64,000 nt of DNA, from positions 5,695,001 to 5,759,000 of the forward strand of contig NZ_LT222319.1 in the NCBI RefSeq assembly GCF_900074915.1, written 5' to 3'. Below the pieces are notes generated by a model. That model did not search any database and had not been told where the DNA came from. It saw only the letters and a program-made list of their open reading frames with translations. A program made the translations under genes and the position numbers. The stretch comes from Pseudomonas cerasi (GTDB lineage: Bacteria > Pseudomonadota > Gammaproteobacteria > Pseudomonadales > Pseudomonadaceae). Below, one piece after another: positions 35,726-46,128 of the stretch; within the stretch, counting starts at the first letter, position 1, and every line of letters begins with the position of its first letter.

Positions 35726-35763
35726 ACAACAAGCCACGCGGGGGAACCGGCGTGGCTTGTTGT
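35726..35763 (-). terminator. Terminator-like hairpin in the purE leader
   Basis: A perfect 14-bp stem, ACAACAAGCCACGC with GCGTGGCTTGTTGT, has a 10-base loop and is followed on the minus strand by TTTTC. It ends about 40 bases before the purE start codon, so it could attenuate purEK or end an upstream transcript. Confidence 0.65.
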
Positions 35764-36038
35764 ACGAATAATGACCGGTTTAACCGGCCAAAGGCCGCGC
35801 AGTATACCGCAAAGCGCCAGGATGACAGCCCCCATACGCTCAACCGTCCAGGTTTTTATAGCGGAAGGCAGCACGGAAAAACCCGGCAGAGAATCGGCAC
35901 TTGTACTGCACACTAATCAAACAAGGGCTACTGCGATAGATGTCGATCCTGATTTCCTGTCAACGCCAGTTGCTATTAGATCTCCGGCACCGGGCTACAC
36001 ACGGCCGGCCACAATCCACCTACTCAAGGATGAGTGCG

Positions 36039-36685
36039 ATGATCAAGAAATATACAAGCTGTCTGCTGCTATGCGCGCTGGCGCTGAGCCACGCGGCATG
36101 CGGCATGCGGCATGGGCCAACAATAGCGCCTCCAGGCAACCGTTGACCCTGTACCTGGTTCTCCACAACGACACGTCACATCACGGCACCCAGGAACTAC
36201 GCCAGGACTACTTCGCCTGGCTCATAAAAGATCTGGAAAGCTTCACGGGTCGTTATGTGCGATTGGCGTTCATTCGCGACGTCCCGGGCCTTACTGACTT
36301 CGCTTATCAGAGCGACGATGTAGACGAAACCTATTACGCCTGGAAAAACAGGATGGATCGGTATGTCATCGACAACGGCCTGGAGCGCAACGCGACCACC
36401 AAGTACCTGCTGTTGACTCAGAACAGGATCAACTCAAAGACTCTGGGCGCCAGCACCGACAAAAGCTATACAGGCATAGCCTCACTGGAAACATTCGCAA
36501 TCCCCGCGCACGAGCTGGGCCATATGCTCGGCGGCACTCATGAGGCCGCAGAGGTTATCTAGAAGGGGGGATGGTGGTGTCAGACGAATATCATCGAAAA
36601 CCACGAAAAAATACGCTCCAATTGCTATGTCTACAGCGACGCCAACAAGCAAATCATTGCTGATCATCTGAACAGATTTCCCTGA
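36039..36685 (+). pseudogene. Secreted metzincin-type metalloprotease, broken
   Basis: A signal peptide starts at ATG 36039 (MIKKYTSCLLLCALALSHAA). At 36093-36113 the 7-mer GCGGCAT occurs three times; a single copy would read ALSHAAWANNSASRQPLTLY in frame, but three copies shift the frame and end translation at 36146. The rest continues in another frame: YLVLHNDTSHHGTQELRQDY, then HELGHMLGGTH, an HExxHxxxxxH zinc site. A TAG at 36560-36562 follows EAAEVI, and about 40 more codons (WWCQTNIIE, CYVYSD) run to the TGA at 36683. The gene is therefore off at two places. The protease family is inferred from the zinc motif only. Confidence 0.8.
36093..36113 (+). repeat. GCGGCAT heptanucleotide tandem repeat, three copies
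   Basis: Three perfect, adjacent 7-bp units lie inside the signal-peptide region of the metalloprotease. One or four copies would keep the downstream frame open. The unit length not divisible by three is typical of slipped-strand on/off switches. Confidence 0.9.
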
Positions 36686-36728
36686 GCAGACCAGGGTCGC
36701 TCTCCGGCATCGCCAGGAGCGGCGCTTG

Positions 36729-37640
36729 TCACCGGGAATCTGGCGCCGCCGCACCTTCAAGCTTGCGCCACAACAGGCGCACGTTGGCCTTGCGCACCAG
36801 TGCGCAGCGGTACAGGCGGATCTCCAGCGGCACATGCCACTGTGGTCCGCCACACACCACCAGTTCACCACGCGCCAGCTCGGCGCGCACACTCAGTTGC
36901 GGCACCCAGGCAATCCCCAACCCTTCCAGCGCCATGCTTTTCAAGCTGTCGGCCATTGCCGTCTCGTAAACCGTCGTGAAGCGCAGATTGCGCTGACGCA
37001 ACAACAGGTTCACCGACCGCCCGAGAAAAGCCCCGGCGCTATAGGCAAGCAGCGGCACACTGCCCTCGCCTTCCATATCGAATAACGGCCGCCCCTCGGC
37101 ATCGGCGGCACAGACCGGCAACATCTCGGTGTGGCCCAAATGCAGCGAGGGAAAGATTTCGGCGTCCATCTGCAGCGCGGCATCGGGATCGTAGAACGCC
37201 AGCATCAGATCACAGCCACCTTCGCGCAACGCATGCACCGCGTCGCCGACGTTGGTTGCCACCAGCCGGGTGGCAATGTTCAGCCCTTCGTTGCGCAATT
37301 GGGCGATCCAGCGCGGAAAGAACCCCAGTGCCAGAGAGTGCGCCGCAGCCACCTGCATGACCTCGCCCTGCCCGCCTTCCAGGTGATGCAGATGACGCAC
37401 GACTTCGCCCAGTTGCTCGACCACGGTACGGGCCGTGACCAGAAACAATTGTCCGGCAGCGGTCAACTCGATGGGTGTACGCGAGCGATTGACCAGTGTC
37501 AGCCCCAATGCCGACTCAAGACTGCGAATACGCCGGCTGAATGCCGGCTGAGTCACGAAGCGACGCTCGGCGGCCTGAGAAAAGCTGCGAGTGGCCGCCA
37601 GGGCGCTGAAATCCTCCAGCCATTTGCTTTCCAGATTCAT
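36729..37640 (-). CDS. LysR-type transcriptional regulator
   Basis: A 303-aa LysR protein. The helix-turn-helix is WLEDFSALAATRSFSQAAER with RRFVTQPAFSRRIRSLESAL. The effector domain has VAAAHSLALGFFPRWIAQLR and YSAGAFLGRSVNLLLRQRNL. The start MNLESKWLEDFS was chosen because the motif begins at the usual distance. It is divergent from aspA, which it may control; the N-terminus resembles the YjiE/HypT group. Target and ligand are unknown. Confidence 0.88.
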   Translation of the reverse strand: MNLESKWLEDFSALAATRSFSQAAERRFVTQPAFSRRIRSLESALGLTLVNRSRTPIELTAAGQLFLVTARTVVEQLGEVVRHLHHLEGGQGEVMQVAAAHSLALGFFPRWIAQLRNEGLNIATRLVATNVGDAVHALREGGCDLMLAFYDPDAALQMDAEIFPSLHLGHTEMLPVCAADAEGRPLFDMEGEGSVPLLAYSAGAFLGRSVNLLLRQRNLRFTTVYETAMADSLKSMALEGLGIAWVPQLSVRAELARGELVVCGGPQWHVPLEIRLYRCALVRKANVRLLWRKLEGAAAPDSR

Positions 37641-37955
37641 CAGGTCCTCCCGGACAATGGATGACGGCTTCGACAGGCAATTGCGCGTGCCCTGCGGCAC
37701 CAGTTTGCAGCGTCCTGGTGGGACGCCCGGCGAAGCGAGGCGGATACATACCCTGACGGCGCAGCAAATGTGACCGAAGAAGCGCACCGGTGCGACATTT
37801 TGCCCCCTTTACGCACTGAACGGAATCCAGGTCACGCGCTGATTATGCCGTTATTGCATAGGCCAGCGTTTAACAGCATTGGCCAATCGAAGACGGCAAG
37901 CCCACTATTCGTGGCGTTCCGGCATTGTCCGTGCCTTTTTGAGACTTTTTTTATC
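37641..37955. promoter_or_regulatory. 315-bp divergent region between LysR gene and aspA
   Basis: A perfect 12-bp palindrome CGCACCGGTGCG lies at 37783-37794. The GCACCGGT element recurs before the AGCS symporter gene (39617). No gene is seen. The aspA ribosome site is poor. Confidence 0.45.
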
Positions 37956-39380
<1,425 letters not shown>

Positions 39381-39411
39381 CAGGGAATGACCTGCGCAAC
39401 CTGCTCACCAG

Positions 39412-39477
39412 ATTGAGGGCCTAGACACCCCTCAATTTTTTGAGGGTCTGGGAGTGATTCTCCAGACCCTTTTTTTT
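39412..39477 (+). terminator. Tandem intrinsic terminators after aspA
   Basis: First stem ATTGAGGG with CCCTCAAT followed by TTTTT (39412-39441). Second stem AGGGTCTGGA with TCCAGACCCT followed by an eight-T run (39443-39477). Confidence 0.88.
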
Positions 39478-39616
39478 GCCCGCAGCAAAGGGCTCCGACA
39501 CTGGACCCAGAGCCTTCGGCACACCACTTTTGCGGAGCCATCCGTGAAAGTATTCATTCATCGTCGCGAATGAAGAATCAGCCGTACAAGAAAGCGACTA
39601 CAGACGTAAAAACTTT

Positions 39617-39631
39617 GCACCGGTATAGTGC
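39617..39631 (+). promoter_or_regulatory. Candidate NtrC-type dyad before AGCS gene
   Basis: GCACCGGTATAGTGC fits the NtrC consensus GCACYANNNTRGTGC at all but one informative position. It ends 31 bases before the AGCS start codon and overlaps a TATAGT that could be a -10 box, so the protein bound and its effect are open. Confidence 0.45.
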
Positions 39632-39662
39632 GCCCCCTCAAAAGTAGCGAGGAATAACAAAA

Positions 39663-41114
39663 ATGCTGGAAATGATTAACGACTTTCTCTCCGGTAAAGT
39701 ACTGATCGTACTTATCGTAGGCCTGGGTAGTTACTTCACGATCCGCTCGCGTTTCGTTCAGTTTCGACACTTTTTCCACATGTTCTCGGTTTTTCGCGAC
39801 AGTCTGCGCAGCAGCGCGGGCCAGTTGAGTTCGTTTCAGGCCCTGATGCTCAGCCTTGCGGGCCGCGTCGGTGCCGGTAACATCGCAGGCGTCGGCATTG
39901 CCGTGACGCTCGGCGGTCCGGGTGCCGTGTTCTGGATGTGGGTGACCGCACTGGTCGGCATGGCCAGCAGCTTCATCGAGTGCTCCCTCGCTCAGCTCTA
40001 CAAGCGCAAGGATTCCGAAGGCCAGTTCCGTGGCGGTCCGGCGTTCTACATCCAGCACGGTCTGGGTAAACGCTGGCTGGGCATGGTCATGGCCGTACTG
40101 CTGCTGGTGACCTTCGGTTTTGCCTTCAACGGCCTGCAATCGCACGCTGTGACCGACTCGCTGAAAAGCGCGTTCAACGTCGACACCCGAACCACCGGCA
40201 TCTGTCTGGTCGTACTGCTGGGCCTGGCCTTCGTTGGTGGCATCAAGCGTATCGCGGCTATTTCCGACCTGCTGGTTCCGGTCAAGACCCTGATCTACAT
40301 CGCGGTCACCATCTACGTCATCGTCCTGCAGATCGACCACGTTCCCGGCATGCTGATGACCATCGTCAGAAGCGCCTTCGGCCTTGATCCGGTATTCGGC
40401 GGCCTGATCGGCAGCGCGATCGTGATGGGCGTCAAACGTGGCGTCTTCGCCAACGAAGCCGGTCTGGGCAGTGCGCCCAACGTGGCTGCCGTGGCACACG
40501 TCGAGCACCCGGTAGCGCAGGGCGTGGTTCAGGCGTTCAGCGTGTTCCTCGACACCTTCGTGATCTGCACCTGCACCGCCTTGCTGATTCTTCTGTCCGG
40601 TATCTACGACATCGGCTACGACGGCAACGGTATCGTTCTGGCACAGAACTCGCTGGCAGCCGTAGTCGGTGACTGGGGCAGAATCTTCATCAGCGTAGCG
40701 TTGGCCCTGTTCGTCTTCACCTCGATTCTCTACAACTACTACCTGGGCGAAAACAGCCTGCGGTTCCTGTTTGGCGAGAAGATCCAGACCATCATCATCT
40801 ACCGTATCGCGGTGCTGGTATTGATCATGTGGGGTGCCGTCGTCGACCTGAAAGATGTACTGGCGTTCGCCGACATCACCATGACCATGCTGGCGTTCGT
40901 CAACCTGATCGCGCTCGCAATGCTGTTCAAAGTCGTCAAGCGCATTTTGAACGACTACGATGCGCAACGTCGGGCCGGGGTCAAGACGCCGGTGTTCGAT
41001 TCCAGCCAGTTCCCTGATCTGGACCTGGACCGCAACGCATGGCCGGCCAATCCGACCCGTCAGTCGACACAGGACGCCGAAGCGGCAGCCAAGCCTGTAC
41101 CCGAAGCACGATAA
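39663..41114 (+). CDS. Alanine/glycine:cation symporter (AGCS) family
   Basis: A 483-aa membrane protein with about eleven helices. The family signature is seen in SFQALMLSLAGRVGAGNIAG and WMWVTALVGMASSFIECSLA. GVKRGVFANEAGLGSAPNVA is the other conserved block. It imports a small neutral amino acid with sodium. ATG 39663 has AGGAA upstream. Its position between aspA and ansA suggests an asparagine or related substrate; this is inference. Confidence 0.93.
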   Translation: MLEMINDFLSGKVLIVLIVGLGSYFTIRSRFVQFRHFFHMFSVFRDSLRSSAGQLSSFQALMLSLAGRVGAGNIAGVGIAVTLGGPGAVFWMWVTALVGMASSFIECSLAQLYKRKDSEGQFRGGPAFYIQHGLGKRWLGMVMAVLLLVTFGFAFNGLQSHAVTDSLKSAFNVDTRTTGICLVVLLGLAFVGGIKRIAAISDLLVPVKTLIYIAVTIYVIVLQIDHVPGMLMTIVRSAFGLDPVFGGLIGSAIVMGVKRGVFANEAGLGSAPNVAAVAHVEHPVAQGVVQAFSVFLDTFVICTCTALLILLSGIYDIGYDGNGIVLAQNSLAAVVGDWGRIFISVALALFVFTSILYNYYLGENSLRFLFGEKIQTIIIYRIAVLVLIMWGAVVDLKDVLAFADITMTMLAFVNLIALAMLFKVVKRILNDYDAQRRAGVKTPVFDSSQFPDLDLDRNAWPANPTRQSTQDAEAAAKPVPEAR

Positions 41115-41143
41115 CCACCGCGACACTACGCCGGAGTAGAGCC

Positions 41144-42148
41144 ATGCCTCATGACGCACAACAACCAGCCCAACGCGTAATGGTTCTTTACACCGGCGGC
41201 ACCATCGGCATGCAGGCCAGCGCCAACGGCCTGGCACCGGCCTCCGGTTTCGAAGCGCGAATGGCCGGGCAACTGGCCGAGCACCCGGAACTGGTGGTGC
41301 CGCAGTGGCACTTTCGCGAGATGTCGCCGCTGATCGACAGCGCCAACATGACGCCTTCCTACTGGTTGCGTCTGCGCGAGGCGGTAATCGAGGCGGTTGA
41401 GGTCGACGGTTGCGATGCGGTGCTGGTTCTGCATGGCACCGACACCCTGGCGTACAGCGCAGCGGCGATGAGCTTCCAGTTGCTGGGGTTCAGCGCACCG
41501 GTGCTGTTCACCGGCTCTATGCTGCCTGCCGGCGTGCAGGACAGCGATGCCTGGGAAAACGTCAACGGCGCCCTGCTGGCGCTGGGGTCGGGTCTGGTGT
41601 CAGGCGTTCAGTTGTATTTTCACGGGCAACTGATGACACCTGTACGCTGCGCGAAAATTCGCAGCTTCGGCCGTCAACCGTTCGCACCGCTGCAACGCTC
41701 GCGTGGCGGCCATGCGGTGGTTTCGCTCCCTGACGCATTGAACTATCGCCAGCCGAAGACACTGGCAGAGATCGCAGTATTACCACTGTTTCCGGGTGTC
41801 GGTGCTGCTCAGCTGGACGGTTTGATCAATAGCGGTATCCGCGGTCTGGTGCTCGAGTGCTTCGGCAGCGGCACAGGCCCAAGTGACGATACGCAATTTC
41901 TGGCCAGTCTGGAGAACGCCCGAGCGCTGGGTGTCTGTGTGGTCGCGATTACCCAGTGCCATGAGGGCGGTGTCGAACTGGATGTCTACGAAGCGGGGAG
42001 CCGACTGCGTGGTGCAGGCGTGCTTTCCGGTGGTGGCATGACCCGTGAGGCCGCGCTCGGCAAGCTGCATGCGCTGCTGGGCGCACGCCTGACGACCGAG
42101 GAAGTACGGCGCCTAGTCGAACTGGACCTGTGTGGCGAGCTGCGTTAA
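41144..42148 (+). CDS. ansA: L-asparaginase, type I
   Basis: A 334-aa cytosolic asparaginase. The first active-site Thr is in VLYTGGTIGM and the second motif is VLVLHGTDTLAYSAAAMSFQ. VLFTGSMLPAG and NVNGALLALGSG follow. No signal peptide is present (MPHDAQQPAQRVMVL), so it is cytoplasmic. It gives aspartate and ammonia, which aspA then splits. ATG 41144 has GGAG upstream; the gene is 30 bases after the AGCS stop and likely in its operon. Confidence 0.93.
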   Translation: MPHDAQQPAQRVMVLYTGGTIGMQASANGLAPASGFEARMAGQLAEHPELVVPQWHFREMSPLIDSANMTPSYWLRLREAVIEAVEVDGCDAVLVLHGTDTLAYSAAAMSFQLLGFSAPVLFTGSMLPAGVQDSDAWENVNGALLALGSGLVSGVQLYFHGQLMTPVRCAKIRSFGRQPFAPLQRSRGGHAVVSLPDALNYRQPKTLAEIAVLPLFPGVGAAQLDGLINSGIRGLVLECFGSGTGPSDDTQFLASLENARALGVCVVAITQCHEGGVELDVYEAGSRLRGAGVLSGGGMTREAALGKLHALLGARLTTEEVRRLVELDLCGELR

Positions 42149-42169
42149 GCGGCTACTTCTGCTTTACCC

Positions 42170-42197
42170 GAGGCGTCACGCACTCGCGCGACGCCTC
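42170..42197. terminator. Hairpin between ansA and bestrophin gene
   Basis: GAGGCGTC pairs with GACGCCTC across a 12-base loop, between two convergent genes. No T-run. Confidence 0.4.
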
Positions 42198-42203
42198 ACC
42201 CCT

Positions 42204-43091
42204 TCATGAAGCCTTGCATTCTTCCTGCGCGCCCCTGAGCATCGAATCCAGATTGCGCTCGATGTTTTCGCACAACGCCGTCATCTGAATCTCATGTTCA
42301 CTGGCACGGAACGGGCTCTGCCGGTCAGTACCGATCTTCTCGATCGCCAACAGCATGAAACCCACCACCGTCGACGCCAGCGGCGTGAACCAGCCAAGGG
42401 TCTCCACCAGACCAATCGGTACGATAAGGCAGAACAGCGTGATGAACAGGCGCGGAAAGGCTACGTACGGATAAGGCAACGGTGTATTGGCGATACGCTC
42501 CATGCCGCCCTGGCAATTGGAGATGTCCACCATGGTCGACTCCAGACGTGCCAGACGAATGCTGTCCAGCCGCCCGGCCTGATACTCCTTGGCCAACAGC
42601 GCAGCCGACGTATTGAGCAGGTCGTTGGGAAAGTTGTTGGTGTCGTGACGACGTTCGAATTCCTCGCGAGGAATCAGCATCTGAACCTCATCACCACATT
42701 TGGCGCCCTTCAGGTGCGCAGACAGGCACTTCACATACGCGACATGGCGACGCAACAGTGTGGCCTTGACCGGGTTGATCCCGTCATCATCCTCGACCAG
42801 CGTCAGCACTTGCCGAGCGAAGCTGCGTGAACTGTTGACCAGCGCACCCCATAGCGTCCTGGCTTCCCACCAGCGGTTATAGGCACTTGAGTTGCGGAAG
42901 CTGGTCAGCACCACCAGCGCCGAGCCCAGCAGGGTCAACGGCATGGACGGCAAGGTGATCTTGCGTTCCAGGTAGAGCATGAAGTCGACCGTGACAATCA
43001 CGTCCCAGATCAACAGCCAGAAAAGCGACCATCCTACGTAGCCGATGGTCTTGCCGAGAAAACGGATTTTCGAAATGATCGTTTGCTGCAA
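42204..43091 (-). CDS. Bestrophin-family (YneE-like) membrane protein
   Basis: About 295 aa. The conserved bestrophin/UPF0187 core is LTSFRNSSAYNRWWEARTLW followed by GALVNSSRSFARQVL. FMLLAIEKIGTDRQSPF lies near the end. Homologs are anion channels. The start is uncertain: TTG 43091 (MQQTIISKIRFLGK) has GGGGTGG six bases upstream and is preferred; GTG 43100 is possible. It stands alone between convergent ansA and the YeeE/YedE-family gene upstream. Confidence 0.85.
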   Translation of the reverse strand: MQQTIISKIRFLGKTIGYVGWSLFWLLIWDVIVTVDFMLYLERKITLPSMPLTLLGSALVVLTSFRNSSAYNRWWEARTLWGALVNSSRSFARQVLTLVEDDDGINPVKATLLRRHVAYVKCLSAHLKGAKCGDEVQMLIPREEFERRHDTNNFPNDLLNTSAALLAKEYQAGRLDSIRLARLESTMVDISNCQGGMERIANTPLPYPYVAFPRLFITLFCLIVPIGLVETLGWFTPLASTVVGFMLLAIEKIGTDRQSPFRASEHEIQMTALCENIERNLDSMLRGAQEECKAS

Positions 43092-43210
43092 AAGAACCAC
43101 CCCATCGAAAAATAAGCGAACCGCATACGCACAGTTACCGCATGGCCTTTGAATACGAAACCGGCAGTTGGTTCGCAAGCGGCCCGCTTGTCTCGGGGTT
43201 TCAGACGTTT

Positions 43211-44422
43211 TCAGCAGCCATTAAGAGCCACCTGTGGACGCTCGCCGGTGAAGAAAATCGGCCGCAGGCGGACACCAATGACGTTACCGGCGTAGGCCGC
43301 TACCAGCCACAGCCAGCCGTGCAGGCTGCCGGATGCAATGCCGCTGAAGTACGCACCAATGTTGCAGCCGTAGGCCAGTCGCGAACCGTAGCCCAGCAGC
43401 AAGCCGCCAATGACCGCCGCCACCAGCGAGCGCGTGGGGATATCGAGGCTGGGTGCAAAACGACCTGCCAGACCTGCCGCCAGCAAGGCACCGAGCATGA
43501 TGCCGATGTCCATCACACTGGTGATGTCTTCCCACACCGGAGCCGCCAGCGCCTTGGCGTTGGCAGCGCTCTGCCAGAACACCCAGCTGCCGACGTCTAC
43601 GCCCAGCCCGCTGGCCGCTTTTGCACCCCACAGCGCGAACGCCGAGGTGATGCCCCACGGACGACCGGCCAACGCCAGCGTTGCGTAATTGAGAAGCGCC
43701 AGCGCGACAGCGCCCCAGACCAGAATCCACGGCCCGCGCAGCACACGACTCAGACCGCGATGGTCCGTGGCTGGCGGCGTTTCAAGCTGGCCATGACGGC
43801 GCTTTTCGAGCTTGACGGTCACCAGGGCGACCAAACCGAACAGCGCCAGATTGACCAGCAGCGCAGGCAGCACGCCGAAGGTTTTGACCACCGACACCGC
43901 CGGGAACGAAGGCAGGGCAAACCACCAGTCGACGTGATGGGTGGCAATCAGTGAGCCGAGGATGAAAAACAGCAAGGTCACCAGCATCCGCGCATTGCCA
44001 CCACCGGCAGTGAACAGTGTGCCGGACGCACAGCCACCGCCCAGCTGCATGCCGATGCCGAAAATGAACGCGCCGACGACGACCGAAATCCCGACCGGAG
44101 CAACCAGACCAGTGACTGGCTGGCCAAACAGCGTGCCCGCGCCCAGTGCCGGGAAAAACAACACAACGGCGACCGCCAGCATGACCATTTGCGCGCGCAG
44201 GCCTGCACCCCGCCGCTCGCGGATGAACACCCGCCAGGCCGAGGTGAAACCAAATGCCGCGTGATACAGCGTTACGCCCAACGCCGCGCCGACGATCCAC
44301 AGCATCACCTGACGGGTGCCGACACTGAGCAGAAGGAACTGGGCGCCCATCAGCAGCAGGAACAGCGCGGCCAGCGGCGCGCCGAACTTGCGTCCGGGTG
44401 TTGCAGTAAGAGAGCTGTTCAT
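43211..44422 (-). CDS. YeeE/YedE family sulfur-compound transporter
   Basis: A 403-aa protein with about nine to eleven helices. Two conserved Cys motifs are present, IGMQLGGGCASGTLFTAGGG and YGCNIGAYFSGIASGSLHGW; in the family these Cys residues pass thiosulfate through the membrane. It starts MNSSLTATPGRKFGAPLAAL. No TsuB or sulfur-carrier gene is adjacent. Confidence 0.9.
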   Translation of the reverse strand: MNSSLTATPGRKFGAPLAALFLLLMGAQFLLLSVGTRQVMLWIVGAALGVTLYHAAFGFTSAWRVFIRERRGAGLRAQMVMLAVAVVLFFPALGAGTLFGQPVTGLVAPVGISVVVGAFIFGIGMQLGGGCASGTLFTAGGGNARMLVTLLFFILGSLIATHHVDWWFALPSFPAVSVVKTFGVLPALLVNLALFGLVALVTVKLEKRRHGQLETPPATDHRGLSRVLRGPWILVWGAVALALLNYATLALAGRPWGITSAFALWGAKAASGLGVDVGSWVFWQSAANAKALAAPVWEDITSVMDIGIMLGALLAAGLAGRFAPSLDIPTRSLVAAVIGGLLLGYGSRLAYGCNIGAYFSGIASGSLHGWLWLVAAYAGNVIGVRLRPIFFTGERPQVALNGC

Positions 44423-44476
44423 GGGTATCTCAAGGACAGGTAACAGAAAGCGCAGATTATACGCCTGCCAACGGGA

Positions 44477-46039
44477 CTACTCGGACCAGACCTCGCGCAG
44501 CCTGTTCAATGCCTCGACCATCTCGTCCTCGGGCACTGCGGCAAACCCCAGCACCAGCCCGGCCCGGTTATCCACAGGCTCAGTGGAATCAGGCAGCCAG
44601 TAATCACTCAGGGCATTCATTTCGACCCCGACGCCATTGGCCTTGGCAATCAGCGCCTGCTCACGCGCCACGCTGTCGACCTTGACCATGACATGCAGCC
44701 CGGCCACCCCTCTGGGCATTGTCGCGCATCCCGGAATATCGGCAGGCCAGTTATCCAGCAGCACATTGCGCCGACTGAGCGCCGCGCGCCGCATGCGACG
44801 TATGTGTCGCTGGAAATGACCCGACGCAATGAATTGCGCAATGACCGCCTGAACGCCAATTTCGGTATGGCGCATGTCCACGGCCTTGCGCTGGCTGAAC
44901 ATCGGCACCAGTTGCTCTGGCAAAACCAGATACCCGAGGCGCAGCGCCGGGAAGGCGATTTTGCCGAACGTCCCGACGTAGAGCACGGGCGCGTTGCGGT
45001 CGAGCGCGGCCAGAGGCGCCAATGGTGAACCGCTGTAGCGATACTCACCGTCGTAATCATCCTCGACAATCCAGCCATGGTGTTTCTCGGCCCAGGCCAG
45101 CAATTCCAGGCGTCGCGCCAGGCTCATCACCACGCCGGTCGGGTATTGGTGTGAAGGTGTCACGTAGGCCAGGCTGCAGTCTGCCTGCTCAAGGTCGGCG
45201 CAACGCATGCCTTCGTTATCCACAGCCACCCCGTGCAATCGGGCACCTGCCAGTGCAAACGCATGACCGGCCGCCCGATACCCCGGATTCTCAACGGCGA
45301 CGCCCTCGCCCGGGGCAAGAAGCAACTGTGCACAAAGGCTGATCGCATGCTGTGCGCCACTGGTGATCACAATTTGCTCAGCACTGCAATGCAGCCCACG
45401 CGATGAGCGCAGGTAGACCGCAATCAGTTCACGTAACCGCGAGTCTCCCGCCGCCGACCCATAACCGAGCTGAGCAAGGTCCGGCTTGCGCCAAAAAGCG
45501 GCATACAGCTTGCCCCACAAGGCAAAGGGGAAAAGATCGAACGCCGGTACGCCTACCCGAAAGGCCCGCGGCCTACCCGTTGGTGGTTCATGCAAACGAT
45601 GCTTTTCGAGCAGCGCGCGTGTCGGGTTGTGGATAACTTCACAGGAGGAATCTGACGGCATTTCAGCCGCGATTGTGGACAAACCTGTGCGTAACCCTGT
45701 GGATACACCTGTGGGTAAGTTGGTGGATAGTTTTTTACGGCTTGCCCGTCGAGGCGAAGCGTTTGCTTCAGAGAGCTGCGCGACATACGTGCCGTCGCCA
45801 ACGCGCCCTTCAATGAAGCCCTCGGCATACAGCTGGTCGTAGGCCCGTATCACGCTGTTACGGGAGATGCCCAGTGAATGTGCCAAATCGCGGCTGGCTG
45901 GCAGGCGCGTGCCGCTGCTCAGGCGCCCATCGAGGACCTGCTGGCGCAACAGGCTATAAAGCTGCTTGCTCAGGCCCTGATTCGGGTCCAGCGCGATACC
46001 GGTGAGCGTGGACGGAAACGCAACGGGGACATCAGGCAT
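44477..46039 (-). CDS. MocR/PdxR-type regulator (GntR helix-turn-helix plus aminotransferase fold)
   Basis: A 520-aa protein. The wHTH is SLLRQQVLDGRLSSGTRLPA with RDLAHSLGISRNSVIRAYDQ. The aminotransferase-like domain has IVITSGAQHAISLCAQLLLA and WIVEDDYDGEYRYSG, with the PLP Lys in YVGTFGKIAFPALRLGYL. The linker at about residues 103-122 has five tetrapeptides ending in Thr, coded by a 12-bp repeat. It is divergent from the PaiB-GNAT-GNAT cluster, its likely target, across 89 bases. PLP binding is inferred from the Lys. Confidence 0.9.
   Translation of the reverse strand: MPDVPVAFPSTLTGIALDPNQGLSKQLYSLLRQQVLDGRLSSGTRLPASRDLAHSLGISRNSVIRAYDQLYAEGFIEGRVGDGTYVAQLSEANASPRRASRKKLSTNLPTGVSTGLRTGLSTIAAEMPSDSSCEVIHNPTRALLEKHRLHEPPTGRPRAFRVGVPAFDLFPFALWGKLYAAFWRKPDLAQLGYGSAAGDSRLRELIAVYLRSSRGLHCSAEQIVITSGAQHAISLCAQLLLAPGEGVAVENPGYRAAGHAFALAGARLHGVAVDNEGMRCADLEQADCSLAYVTPSHQYPTGVVMSLARRLELLAWAEKHHGWIVEDDYDGEYRYSGSPLAPLAALDRNAPVLYVGTFGKIAFPALRLGYLVLPEQLVPMFSQRKAVDMRHTEIGVQAVIAQFIASGHFQRHIRRMRRAALSRRNVLLDNWPADIPGCATMPRGVAGLHVMVKVDSVAREQALIAKANGVGVEMNALSDYWLPDSTEPVDNRAGLVLGFAAVPEDEMVEALNRLREVWSE
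45675..45734 (-). repeat. Degenerate 12-bp tandem repeat within the MocR gene
   Basis: Five units of 12 bp (for example GTGGACAAACCT, GTGCGTAACCCT, GTGGATACACCT) give five tetrapeptides ending in Thr in the linker. Confidence 0.85.
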
Positions 46040-46128
46040 GCATTGGCCCTATTGAAACTATCAAAAATGGATCTTACATCAGACCAATGCCTTGCCTACG
46101 ATCCGGTCATCAGCCAAGGATATTCCCC

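Noticed and set aside
35895..35910. Possible sigma-54 promoter (GGCAC...TGCA, 10-base spacing) upstream of the metalloprotease
   Set aside because: GG and GC are correctly spaced, but three of the other consensus bases differ and the gene is broken; one chance match is expected at this size.
37690..37720. GGCAC...TTGCA element before aspA, resembling a sigma-54 promoter
   Set aside because: The spacing between GG and GC is 9 instead of 10 bases, which sigma-54 promoters do not tolerate.
39558..41237. 559-codon minus-strand open frame over the AGCS gene
   Set aside because: Highly biased composition (His, Asp, Gln) and antisense to a clear symporter gene.
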